The notes beneath the pieces were generated by a model. The model saw only the letters and a list, made by a program, of their open reading frames with translations. It was not told the DNA's origin and searched no databases. From the IMG/VR virus record IMGVR_UViG_3300005563_000085, positions 1-29,148 of that record: a DNA stretch of 29,148 nucleotides; one strand, 5' to 3'. This stretch comes from a virus. This document shows positions 24,271 to 29,148 of the stretch, piece by piece. Every line of letters starts with the position of its first letter. Within the stretch, counting starts at the first letter, position 1. The position numbers were made by a program, and so were the translations under genes.

Positions 24271-24538
24271 CCGGCCTCACGCCTATCAATTCGATGCGGC
24301 TGACCTGGGCCCTAATGTCCGCGTCGACATCGAGGCTTTGCTTGGCCTTGCCGTGCCCCCGGTCCAGCAGCTCCTTGATGGCTGCGACCTTGGCAGCATC
24401 GCTATCACTGGCCCTCATGATGGCCGCCAGCGCCTGAACCGCCTCCGAGGTATATTGCTGGGCGGCGGCCTTCACATCGGCTGTAGCCTTGTTCGGAGTG
24501 CCGGCGACGCGGCCTCCAGTCTTGCGGCCTGCAGCCAT
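24251..24538 (-). CDS. Terminase small subunit-like DNA packaging protein
   Basis: A 95-residue basic helical protein beginning AAGRKTGGRVAGTPNKAT, followed by a helical region (QYTSEAVQALAAIMRASDSDAAKVAAIKELLDRGHGKA). This N-terminal KTGGR-x-x-GTPN-x-T motif is common in short proteins directly upstream of phage large terminases and is usually taken as the DNA-recognition part. The 20-base overlap with the large subunit gene supports the role. It is shorter than most small subunits, so it may be a reduced form or a DNA-binding helper. No classic helix-turn-helix can be assigned with certainty. Confidence 0.6.
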   Translation of the reverse strand: MAAGRKTGGRVAGTPNKATADVKAAAQQYTSEAVQALAAIMRASDSDAAKVAAIKELLDRGHGKAKQSLDVDADIRAQVSRIELIGVRPGGDGKA

Positions 24539-24560
24539 ATCTATTTCCGTCTACTTTGGA

Positions 24561-24962
24561 TCAGAGCACCGGCAGCGCGTAGGTGATCACAACGGTGGCG
24601 TTGCCGACCGCAGTCGCGGTGCCGGACTGCACCACACGCAGGTTGAAAGTCAGGCCGCCGGGGTTCAGCCAGGTCGCAGCCGCAGCCGCAACACGGGTCA
24701 CCGCGGCGACGGCCAGCGCCTTGATGCTGAACGCGGCCACGTAATCCACGCCACCAGCCGTCGAGCCCACGCTGAGCTGAGCGTCAGTGCCGGCGGTGTA
24801 GGCCGTGGTGGTGAACACCGTCATGTTGGCGTCCACAGCACGAGCCGGGAAGGTGTAGGTAAAATCGGTGTTGGCCGTGGCCGTCACCGGAAGCGTGAGC
24901 GTCTCGCGGCAAGCAATGTAACCACCCGGGCGAGTGGCGAGCTTCTGGGCGACAGTCGCCAT
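24561..24962 (-). CDS. Beta-rich virion-like protein before the terminase genes
   Basis: A 133-residue, Thr/Ala/Val-rich protein with almost no charged residues and strong beta character (YIACRETLTLPVTATANTDF, FTYTFPARAVDANMTVF, GGLTFNLRVVQSGTATAV). There is no signal peptide. Its composition is that of a capsid decoration or tail surface protein, yet it lies before the terminase genes, not in the tail block. AAGGA precedes the ATG by 8 bases. It may start the late (packaging and morphogenesis) transcript, since a 225-base non-coding region lies upstream. Confidence 0.65.
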   Translation of the reverse strand: MATVAQKLATRPGGYIACRETLTLPVTATANTDFTYTFPARAVDANMTVFTTTAYTAGTDAQLSVGSTAGGVDYVAAFSIKALAVAAVTRVAAAAATWLNPGGLTFNLRVVQSGTATAVGNATVVITYALPVL

Positions 24963-25187
24963 GGCTTTGATCCTTGGGGTTTGTGGAAGGGGTAGCCCGC
25001 GCCGCTCTTGGGTCTAATGCGCTATGCGCTGACAGGGTGTTGTTCGGCGGGGCTGTTGGGTTGGCTGAGCGAGGCTCAAAGCCGAAGCGTCAGGCGCAAA
25101 GCGCCCGTTACCGTTTTCCATAGCAACGGTTGCGACCGAGCGCAAGCGGATTGCCCCAACTAATGGGGTGCGACATTTGTTCCAAGT
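24963..25187 (-). promoter_or_regulatory. Non-coding gap with a candidate late promoter and small hairpins
   Basis: This 225-base region is the longest non-coding gap in the right half and separates replication genes from packaging genes. On the minus strand TTGCGC (25140-25145) and TATGGA (25117-25122) are 17 bases apart, a weak sigma-70-like pair. Two small perfect stems are present: CCCCA/TGGGG (25154-25168) and GGCGC/GCGCC around AAA (25093-25105). No long T-tract follows either. The region is a sensible site for a terminator of the early block and a start of the late block, but the elements are weak. Confidence 0.35.
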
Positions 25188-25283
25188 CTATCGGTTGTGC
25201 TCAAACCACCAAATAGCCGCCCCAACGATGGCAAGTCCGATGAAGGCGCCAAGCTCCATCCACATCATCGCCGCATAGTTCAT
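25188..25283 (-). CDS. 31-residue single-span membrane peptide
   Basis: A mini-gene with ATG at 25283 that overlaps the TGA of the upstream gene (ATGA). It encodes MNYAAMMWMELGAFIGLAIV followed by GAAIWWFEHNR: one hydrophobic segment of about 17-20 residues (ELGAFIGLAIVGAAIWWF) with a short charged end. Start/stop coupling, a proper membrane segment and an immediate stop support it as real. Such tiny membrane peptides occur at the end of replication blocks in other phages; the role is unknown. Confidence 0.6.
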   Translation of the reverse strand: MNYAAMMWMELGAFIGLAIVGAAIWWFEHNR

Positions 25284-25930
25284 GCCGCTGCCTTCCGCTC
25301 AATCGCCGTATAGGCATCCCTGAGGTTGACGCAGGCGGCCCTCACCGCAGCGGCCTGGGCCTCGGTGTGTCGCTCGCCGGTGATGTAGTAGACGTGCGCC
25401 CTCCAGCCGAACAAGGCTGGGCCATATTCGAGGGAGCCGTCCGGGTTCTTCTTGGCAGGCTGGATACCGTCGCGTTCGAAGGGCGGGTCGATCAGCTCTG
25501 TCAGGAGCCAGAAGTCTCGCTGGGGGATGCGGTCCCTGATTTCATCGACGCGCTCTCCCGCGAATATAGCTCGATCCGCTGCGCCACGCTCGCCGTCCAC
25601 GCGCTCACCCAGAACCGCGCGATCTCCTCTTGAGAGTCGGGCCAGCAGGTCTCGCTCAAGCCTGCGGGCGGCGTCGTAGCATCCCGCGTCGAATCCACCC
25701 TTGAGCGCTTCGAAGGCGTCGAGCCGTCTGGCCGTGTCATGCTGGACCTTCTTGTCGTCTGTGGCCTTGGCGCGCTGTTCGCCGGCGCGGGTGATCTCGA
25801 TGTCCCGTTGCCTGGACAGGCTAGCAGCTTCCGGCGGAAGGTTCACCGCTTCCATGTCGTGGGCGCGCTTGAGGATCGCTTCGGCGGCGATCTGTTCGGA
25901 GGACTTGCGGGGTTTCCTCGGCTTAGCCAT
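25280..25930 (-). CDS. Helical early protein of unknown function
   Basis: A 216-residue protein starting at ATG 25930 (MAKPRKPRKSSEQIAAEAIL), where TGATG overlaps the upstream mini-gene; AGAGGTG lies upstream. A longer in-frame start at 26002 would add residues encoded inside that mini-gene and is less likely. The protein has a basic N-terminus, a strongly helical charged body (AEAILKRAHDMEAVNLPPEAASLSRQRDIEIT; ARRLERDLLARLSRGDRA) and a C-terminal part with GWRAHVYYITGERHTEAQAAAVRAACVNLRDAYT. It may bind nucleic acid through its basic N-terminus. I do not recognise the family. Confidence 0.75.
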   Translation of the reverse strand: MAKPRKPRKSSEQIAAEAILKRAHDMEAVNLPPEAASLSRQRDIEITRAGEQRAKATDDKKVQHDTARRLDAFEALKGGFDAGCYDAARRLERDLLARLSRGDRAVLGERVDGERGAADRAIFAGERVDEIRDRIPQRDFWLLTELIDPPFERDGIQPAKKNPDGSLEYGPALFGWRAHVYYITGERHTEAQAAAVRAACVNLRDAYTAIERKAAA

Positions 25931-26064
25931 CAGCGGACACCTCTGGTCGTGGGCTTCTCCCGGGATGAACCAGGCCTCTCCTGTCCATCTCGAAACAGAC
26001 ACTCACTACGGACTATGCAGGCAGGAGACGCACAGCCTCGGCATTGTTCGAAGGTGGGGGTCAT
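25930..26064 (-). CDS. 44-residue Cys-rich mini-protein
   Basis: A mini-gene with ATG at 26064 overlapping the upstream TGA (ATGA) and a stop that overlaps the next start (TGATG at 25928-25932), so it is perfectly embedded between two genes. It encodes four cysteines in a tight cluster, Cys8-x2-Cys11-x4-Cys16-x5-Cys22 (QCRGCASPACIVRSECL), followed by a basic, disordered tail. The spacing fits a small zinc or iron-sulfur site. The upstream neighbour is also Cys-containing. Function unknown. Confidence 0.6.
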   Translation of the reverse strand: MTPTFEQCRGCASPACIVRSECLFRDGQERPGSSREKPTTRGVR

Positions 26065-26285
26065 GCTTCCCCCGGCTCACTGCGCGTTTCCGTTCCGTCC
26101 GCGTGGACGGTGATCTGAATGCAGAACGGGCAACCGGCCATCATTGCCGCTTCTGCCTCGCTCCCATGAAGCGCGCAGCGGGGCGGTCCTTGGCACACAG
26201 TTATCAGCGGCTCGCTCTCTTCGGCCTGCGCCTCGGCGCGCATTGCCTCAAGAAGCTCTTCCGTGGTTCCGGGCTTGCAGCTCAT
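26061..26285 (-). CDS. Small Cys/His-containing protein, probably metal-binding
   Basis: A 74-residue protein with a helical acidic N-terminal half (EELLEAMRAEAQAEESEP) and a Cys/His cluster in the second half: Cys31-x5-Cys37-x2-His40, then Cys52-x2-Cys55 (GCPFC). This could be a small zinc-binding module. It overlaps both neighbours by 4 bases (ATGA) and belongs to the early operon. Function unknown; a regulator or inhibitor of a host protein would be typical for such early genes. Confidence 0.65.
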   Translation of the reverse strand: MSCKPGTTEELLEAMRAEAQAEESEPLITVCQGPPRCALHGSEAEAAMMAGCPFCIQITVHADGTETRSEPGEA

Positions 26286-26566
26286 GACGCCGCTCCTTCC
26301 GCTCGCTCTCGAATGTCCTTCAGAACCTCAGCGTTGACTTGGCCTGCCTGGGCGCAGTTGGGGGCGACCCTTTCAAGCTCCGTCATCGCCCGGCATAGCG
26401 AGGGCCAGACGGTGAAGATTCGCTCCAAGGCCTCCATGCGCTTTGCGAGGTCCAGCGTCGGCGAACTCGCGGCCAGCAGGTTGAACTGCAGCACGTTGCC
26501 GAACTGGCTGGCCTTGTGGGCGATGGAGCCGGGCTTGTCGGGGGCGTGGAGTTGGATCGCGCTCAA
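26282..26566 (-). CDS. Small helical early protein
   Basis: A 94-residue protein, mostly helical after the first 20 residues (LDLAKRMEALERIFTVWPSLCRAMTELERVAPN, then VLKDIRERAEG). No domain is recognised. It follows the helicase-loader-like gene with a 4-base overlap and precedes the Cys/His protein with another. Small helical proteins of this kind may act as partners of the replication proteins upstream, but this is only based on position. Confidence 0.65.
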   Translation of the reverse strand: MSAIQLHAPDKPGSIAHKASQFGNVLQFNLLAASSPTLDLAKRMEALERIFTVWPSLCRAMTELERVAPNCAQAGQVNAEVLKDIRERAEGAAS

Positions 26567-27042
26567 GGCAGCCGCTCCAGCGCCTTTGCAGCCCGGTTGG
26601 CCGCCATCCGAAGCGGGACAGCGTGACGATCGCAGATGGACTTGAGCGGGCCCGGCTTGGGGAAGAACTCCGACTTGGCGTCCGCCACGTACTCAGCGAC
26701 CCCTGCCCTCAGCGCTTCCGCCGGCAAGTCGCCCAGAGCGTCGATGTAGAACCCCCAGAACGCCTTGGCCTCGTTCTCCGACTTGTCAGCCACTCCGTAG
26801 AGGGTCAGCAGCGGGCCGAGGATCTGGACAACCTGGTGGGCGCCGCAGGGCTCGACATGACGGGCGAGGCGCAGGCTGGCGAGGCTGAGTTCCCCCCTCA
26901 GCACCGGGTCGCTCGCCAGGTCCGCCACCGCGTCAGCCCAGCTCAGATTTGCGTTCGTCAACCGCCGCCATAGCGCCGCGGAGCATTCGGCCGAGGCGGT
27001 CTTCGCGAGGGGTCGGGCTTCTGTCGTGGTGAGGTCGGTCAT
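26563..27042 (-). CDS. Putative replication accessory (helicase-loader-like) protein
   Basis: A 159-residue helical protein. Its C-terminal half has the pattern FWGFYIDALGDLPAEALRAGV, then EYVADAKSEFFPKPGPLKSICD. A helix pair followed by an FFP-x-PG motif is seen in phage proteins near replication genes, including small helicase-loading factors, which is the basis of the suggestion. No ATPase motif is present, so it is not a DnaC-type loader. It overlaps the end of the replication-protein gene by 110 bases, an unusually long overlap; a shorter start inside the frame is possible. Function inferred from motif resemblance and position. Confidence 0.65.
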   Translation of the reverse strand: MTDLTTTEARPLAKTASAECSAALWRRLTNANLSWADAVADLASDPVLRGELSLASLRLARHVEPCGAHQVVQILGPLLTLYGVADKSENEAKAFWGFYIDALGDLPAEALRAGVAEYVADAKSEFFPKPGPLKSICDRHAVPLRMAANRAAKALERLP

Positions 27043-27652
27043 TGGCTTTTCGGGGCTGGAGTTGGATCACTTCGCCGGGCTCGTCCTGCCATCGCTCGCC
27101 GTTGAGCCAGGTGGCGGCGTGCGGGATGAATTGGGCGTCCGTCCACGCCGCTTGGGCCCGCTCCAGACCCCCGGAAAGGATCAGCTCCTCCTCCATCGGC
27201 GGGAGCTTCCGCCAAGCCCTGGTGAAAGCCTTCCGGGCGTCAGCCTTCCCGACCTTGCGGGGGTAGGCCGACCAAAACCGACCGAAAGCCGCCTCCTCGC
27301 GCTCGCGTGACGCCCGTGTAGTTACACACTCACGGGTGGGGGTGGGTGGTTTGGGGGGTTCGGGGGGAAAGGAGGGAGGGGGCGGGTTGTCCGCGGACGT
27401 CCCTGGATTTCCGCGGATGTCCGCGGACGTCCTGCGGACACGCTTGCGCTGGGCGTCCTTTTCCTGCCGCTCCCGGCGGTTACGAAGCGCCTCATCCTCG
27501 CGCGCGCTCGCGACGGCAACCGCTTCCTCCAGGGTTGCGATCCGTGTTTCGTAGGTGACCGCTTCAAGGCGGCGTATTGCAGCGATCAGGGCCGGGCCCT
27601 CAACGCCGAGCGCAATCAGCTCCTCCAGGGCTTCCGTGAGAGGCAGGGTCAC
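26933..27652 (-). CDS. Putative phage replication-initiation/helicase-recruiting protein
   Basis: A 239-residue protein starting at GTG 27652, which overlaps the TGA of the GcrA-like gene as GTGA; the open frame extends to 27925, but that part is Arg/Pro-rich read-through. Residues 30-75 form a charged helix. Residues 89-106 are proline-rich (NPPPPSFPPEPPKPP). The C-terminal domain (124-190) contains GRFWSAYPRKVGKADARKAF and HAATWLNGERWQDE, a signature seen in many phage proteins of replication modules. Such proteins bind the origin or recruit the host helicase. A cluster of palindromic repeats lies inside the gene (27388-27432), as the lambda origin lies in gene O. The function is supported by motif and context, not by a catalytic site. 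Confidence 0.75.
   Translation of the reverse strand: MTLPLTEALEELIALGVEGPALIAAIRRLEAVTYETRIATLEEAVAVASAREDEALRNRRERQEKDAQRKRVRRTSADIRGNPGTSADNPPPPSFPPEPPKPPTPTRECVTTRASREREEAAFGRFWSAYPRKVGKADARKAFTRAWRKLPPMEEELILSGGLERAQAAWTDAQFIPHAATWLNGERWQDEPGEVIQLQPRKANDRPHHDRSPTPREDRLGRMLRGAMAAVDERKSELG
27313..27336. repeat. Inverted repeat beside the G-run tract
   Basis: CCCGTG (27313-27318) pairs with CACGGG (27331-27336), and inside it GTGTA (27316-27320) can alternatively pair with TACAC (27323-27327). It lies in the replication-protein gene, next to a G-run tract and 52 bases from the palindromic repeats. It might be part of an origin. Confidence 0.35.
27334..27386 (+). repeat. G-run tract with quadruplex potential
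   Basis: The plus strand has at least seven runs of three or more G within 53 bases (for example GGGGGG at 27353-27358 and 27362-27367). The minus strand codes for the proline-rich part of the replication protein. Codon choice alone may explain the runs, but together they exceed the usual G-quadruplex rule of four runs. Confidence 0.5.
27388..27432. repeat. Palindromic direct repeats, candidate replication origin iterons
   Basis: TGTCCGCGGACGTCC occurs exactly at 27388-27402 and at 27418-27432, with a third imperfect copy TTTCCGCGGATGTCC at 27408-27422. Each core contains CCGCGG, and the exact copies contain the perfect palindrome GTCCGCGGAC. Cores start at 27391, 27411 and 27421, so they are 20 and 10 bases apart, i.e. 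on one face of the helix. They lie within codons 73-89 of the replication gene. This fits protein-binding iterons of an origin; a coding-level repeat (SAD) is the alternative. Confidence 0.45.
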
Positions 27653-27963
27653 GCCGCGCGCTGCTCCCGCAAAGCCGCCAAGAGCAGGGTAAGGTGCAGA
27701 TGGTCGTCGTTCTCCCGGCGCTTGGGGATCTCGAACGGATGCCCGCCAAGCTTGGGATCGTTGGGGGATATCGGCCGGGCCGGACGCAGGGGCGCGTCTC
27801 TCTCCGTCCTCGCGAGCATGGCGCCGCCGTGACGGTCCACGTAGCCGCTCACCGCGGATCGGGTGATGCCCATGCGCTTTGCGATCTCGGCGAACGAGAG
27901 GCCGTCCAGCAGCAGCGCGAAGCATTGCGCGGACTTCTCGTCAGGCCAGGCTTGGGCGCCCAT
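27649..27963 (-). CDS. GcrA-like transcription regulator
   Basis: A 104-residue protein. Its N-terminus reads AWPDEKSAQCFALLLDGLSF, then AEIAKRMGITRSAVSGYVDRHG; this matches the GcrA pattern (W-T/P-DE, then a leucine-rich helix, 'GLSAxxIA', and 'G-x-T-R-N/S-AV-x-G-x-x-x-R'). The helix-turn-helix is at about residues 22-44. In Caulobacter, GcrA acts with sigma-70 at CcrM-methylated GANTC promoters and controls cell-cycle genes. The C-terminal half here is shorter and unlike the host protein, so sigma contact is not assured. It is in a compact operon (TGATG with the previous gene, GTGA with the next). A phage version may redirect host RNA polymerase. Confidence 0.75.
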   Translation of the reverse strand: MGAQAWPDEKSAQCFALLLDGLSFAEIAKRMGITRSAVSGYVDRHGGAMLARTERDAPLRPARPISPNDPKLGGHPFEIPKRRENDDHLHLTLLLAALREQRAA

Positions 27964-28235
27964 CAGGGCCTCCCGCGCCGGGAGTTGTGGATGACCTTCG
28001 CAGCCTCGCCGGCCGTGAACTGCTTGCTGCGCTTAAGGCGCATCCAGTCCTCAAGCTCGTGGTACTCGATGCCGAAGCGGTTCATCGCCGTCACGGTGTG
28101 GTGGTCCAGATCCTCGGGATAGGCGGTCACCCCCCCTTGGGGATCAGATGGCCCGTCCTGAATCCGGGCCGCGGCGGCCACGCTGCTGATCATGGCTTGC
28201 GCCTGGTGCTGTCGGTGAAGCGGTCGAAGGTTCAT
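27963..28235 (-). CDS. Small early protein of unknown function
   Basis: A 90-residue protein with a variable first part and a more ordered second half (YPEDLDHHTVTAMNRFGIEYHELEDWMRLKRSKQFTAGEAAKVIHNSRRG). The latter looks helical and basic and might bind nucleic acid. The start at 28235 overlaps the upstream stop by 4 bases; an internal ATG at 28193 is possible. The stop overlaps the GcrA-like start as TGATG. No family is recognised. Confidence 0.6.
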   Translation of the reverse strand: MNLRPLHRQHQAQAMISSVAAAARIQDGPSDPQGGVTAYPEDLDHHTVTAMNRFGIEYHELEDWMRLKRSKQFTAGEAAKVIHNSRRGRP

Positions 28236-28420
28236 TGCCCAAGCTCCAGTCGTTCGATCTGCGCTTGCTGCAGGTCCATGAGGGCTCGGCCATAGCCGCG
28301 GGTGTCTCCGCGCTGATAGGCGGCCTCTGCACGGTCCTTGGCTTCCTGGGCCCGGCGTTGGGCGTCGGTGAGAGCGGGCTTGCCGGTGAGCAGCGCCCAG
28401 AGTTGCGGCCAGCGGGTCAT
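28232..28420 (-). CDS. Small helical early protein
   Basis: A 62-residue protein: MTRWPQLWALLTGKPALTDA followed by a charged helix (QRRAQEAKDRAEAAYQRGDTRGYGRALMDLQQAQIERL). The pattern suggests a coiled coil. It is in ATGA overlap with the membrane protein upstream and with the next gene downstream. Not recognised; probably a small host-interaction or structural peptide of the early region. Confidence 0.65.
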   Translation of the reverse strand: MTRWPQLWALLTGKPALTDAQRRAQEAKDRAEAAYQRGDTRGYGRALMDLQQAQIERLELGQ

Positions 28421-28593
28421 GACCGCGCCCCGTCGATCAGGCGATCAGCGGCGGCCTTCAGCTCGGCGATCAGGTACAGCCCCGCGCCGCTCACCCAGTG
28501 GCAAATCAGCGAGGGGATCACCAGAAGGGCGATCAAGACCCATAGGAGACCAGCTCCTGAGTAGCGCAGTGACGCGCCCAGAATTTTCGTCAT
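28417..28593 (-). CDS. 58-residue membrane protein
   Basis: A small gene with ATG at 28593, preceded by AGGGCG at a good distance, and a TGA that overlaps the next ATG (ATGA). It encodes MTKILGASLRYSGAGLLWVL, then IALLVIPSLICHWVSGAGLYLIAELKAAADRL; residues about 14-32 are a strong membrane segment and a second weaker one is possible at 33-43. The last 15 residues form an amphipathic helix. It overlaps the HTH-like gene in another frame by 149 bases. It could be a holin-like or superinfection-exclusion peptide; no family is recognised. Confidence 0.6.
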   Translation of the reverse strand: MTKILGASLRYSGAGLLWVLIALLVIPSLICHWVSGAGLYLIAELKAAADRLIDGARS

Positions 28594-28903
28594 GTTGACG
28601 CCCTAGCTCGATGAGGAACTGGTCGGCCCCCTGGCTCAGAACCTTCGCCCCAACCGCGAAGAGGACCGGCCAGCCGCCAGCTTTTATGATTTGGTCGATG
28701 GTGGATTGAGATGCCCGGCCCGCAGCCGCGGAGCGCCCCTGGTCAACGCTGAGGTTGAACTGCCTGGCCGCCAGCTTGGCTGTGTTAGAGGGGAATATCT
28801 CCCGCAGGAACTCGGCAACCGCCGCCTGTGTCGTGCTGTCAAGCTTTAAGCTGCGCTGTAAAGCCCGTTTGTTGTGTCGGATTTCCACGTACGTCCCCGT
28901 CAT
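28445..28903 (-). CDS. Putative HTH-type DNA-binding protein
   Basis: A 152-residue protein. Residues 25-85 contain a helical pattern (AVAEFLREIFPSNTAKLAARQFNLSVDQGRSAAAG, then RASQSTIDQIIKAGGWPVLF) that looks like a helix-turn-helix of a small phage regulator. The C-terminal 50 residues (from about HDENSGRVTALLRSW) overlap the 58-residue membrane protein gene in another frame and look like low-information sequence, so the functional protein may be effectively about 100 residues. It is the first minus-strand gene visible at the right end, opposite a short plus-strand gene, as expected for a control gene at a divergent promoter. Confidence 0.6.
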   Translation of the reverse strand: MTGTYVEIRHNKRALQRSLKLDSTTQAAVAEFLREIFPSNTAKLAARQFNLSVDQGRSAAAGRASQSTIDQIIKAGGWPVLFAVGAKVLSQGADQFLIELGRQHDENSGRVTALLRSWSPMGLDRPSGDPLADLPLGERRGAVPDRRAEGRR

Positions 28904-28929
28904 GGTTGCGCTCGACGGGAGGCTGAATC
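28904..28929. promoter_or_regulatory. Short divergent intergenic region with a GANTC site
   Basis: Only 26 bases separate the HTH-like gene (minus) and the possible mini-gene (plus). It includes GGGAGG, a good ribosome binding site for the plus-strand gene, and GAATC at 28925-28929, a GANTC site of the type methylated by CcrM in alphaproteobacteria. A real promoter, if present, must extend into one of the coding regions. One GANTC in 26 bases could be chance. Confidence 0.3.
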
Positions 28930-29133
28930 ATGGAGGATCACGACGGACGGATTGCGGGAAGCCGATGCCTGGTAGCGGGGCTTCTCGCGGGTGATGATGA
29001 AACGGCGCGAGCGCTGTTCAGAGCGAGTGCGCGGTATTTTGTGAAGGGAACGGCGAGCGCTCGGGATGCAACGAGCGCTCGCCGCCTCATGCCCGAAGGA
29101 CTGGAGATCACTAGCGGGCGTGACGGATGCTAG
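28930..29133 (+). CDS. Possible small plus-strand protein
   Basis: A 67-residue frame with a good ribosome binding site (GGGAGG, 7 bases before ATG). The product (MEDHDGRIAGSRCLVAGLLA, then a helical GDDETARALFRASARYFVKG) has an unremarkable helical first half. The second half is encoded by a long inverted repeat (29051-29084), which gives the odd SAR-DAT-SAR sequence. So either the gene is short and its end holds a structured RNA element, or the frame is accidental. Divergent from the HTH-like gene, it could be the first gene of the other early direction. Confidence 0.4.
   Translation: MEDHDGRIAGSRCLVAGLLAGDDETARALFRASARYFVKGTASARDATSARRLMPEGLEITSGRDGC
29051..29084. repeat. 13-bp perfect hairpin at the right edge
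   Basis: CGGCGAGCGCTCG (29051-29063) and CGAGCGCTCGCCG (29072-29084) form a perfect 13-bp GC-rich stem with an 8-base loop. This is the strongest inverted repeat I can see in the window. A plus-strand T-tract is absent; on the minus strand TTCCCTT follows, which is weak. It may be a terminator for minus-strand genes further right, an mRNA structure, or an operator. Confidence 0.7.
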
Positions 29134-29148
29134 AGGCGACTGGCGATG

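Noticed and set aside
27653-27925. Upstream extension of the replication-protein gene
   Set aside because: Arg/Pro-rich residues inside the GcrA-like gene; GTG at 27652 with a GTGA junction is the better start.
1-29148. Integrase, attachment sites, tRNA genes, CRISPR arrays, insertion sequences
   Set aside because: I looked for tyrosine/serine recombinase motifs, tRNA-like cloverleafs, regularly spaced repeats and transposase genes and saw none. The only regular repeats are the Ig-coding units and the short palindromic cluster in the replication gene.

Overview
The window looks like a large part of the genome of a short-tailed (podovirus-type) bacteriophage, or a prophage of that type, from a high-GC alphaproteobacterium. 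Caulobacterales or Sphingomonadales are the best guess. The phage identity rests on a near-complete set of packaging and virion genes: terminase, P22-size portal, scaffold, SU10/DUF5309-type major capsid, adaptor, nozzle-like protein, a lytic-transglycosylase ejection protein and receptor-binding proteins. The host guess rests on a GcrA-like regulator, a family essentially confined to alphaproteobacteria, and on a cargo protein with a PEPxxW-CTERM sorting tail of the kind common in those orders. No integrase, attachment site, tRNA, RNA polymerase or DNA polymerase is visible, so lifestyle cannot be decided.

Nearly all genes lie on the minus strand, so the map reads from right to left. From 28.9 to 25.2 kb is a compact control and replication block of small genes joined by ATGA, GTGA or TGATG overlaps. 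It holds an HTH-like protein, a GcrA-like regulator, a replication protein with a possible internal origin, a putative helicase-loader-like protein, Cys-rich mini-proteins and single-span membrane peptides. From 24.96 to 20.3 kb is packaging (small terminase-like, large terminase, portal). From 20.3 to 16.6 kb are scaffold, major capsid (followed by a hairpin terminator candidate), adaptor and accessory head-neck proteins. From 16.6 to 12.6 kb are a fibre-like protein, an Ig-repeat protein and the nozzle-like protein. From 12.6 to 7.9 kb are internal/ejection proteins, and from 7.7 to 4.5 kb three receptor-binding or spike-like proteins. From 3.75 to 1.45 kb is the lysis cassette: holin candidate, GH24 endolysin with a C-terminal membrane tail, a zinc-ribbon protein, a small membrane coiled-coil protein, and an i-spanin with the o-spanin nested inside it.

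Two genes are inserted against the direction of the late genes: a secreted PEP-CTERM protein between the spikes and the lysis cassette, and a two-span membrane protein between the ejection and spike genes. Both look like morons (extra cargo genes). At the left edge two plus-strand genes, a winged-helix protein and a small ribbon-helix-helix-like protein, converge on the lysis cassette. A possible plus-strand mini-gene and a strong 13-bp hairpin lie at the right edge.

The most interesting points are: a phage-borne PEP-CTERM protein; a cluster of palindromic repeats plus a G-run tract inside the replication gene, reminiscent of lambda ori within O; the phage GcrA-like regulator; and several genes of 31 to 58 codons recovered only from their start/stop overlaps.
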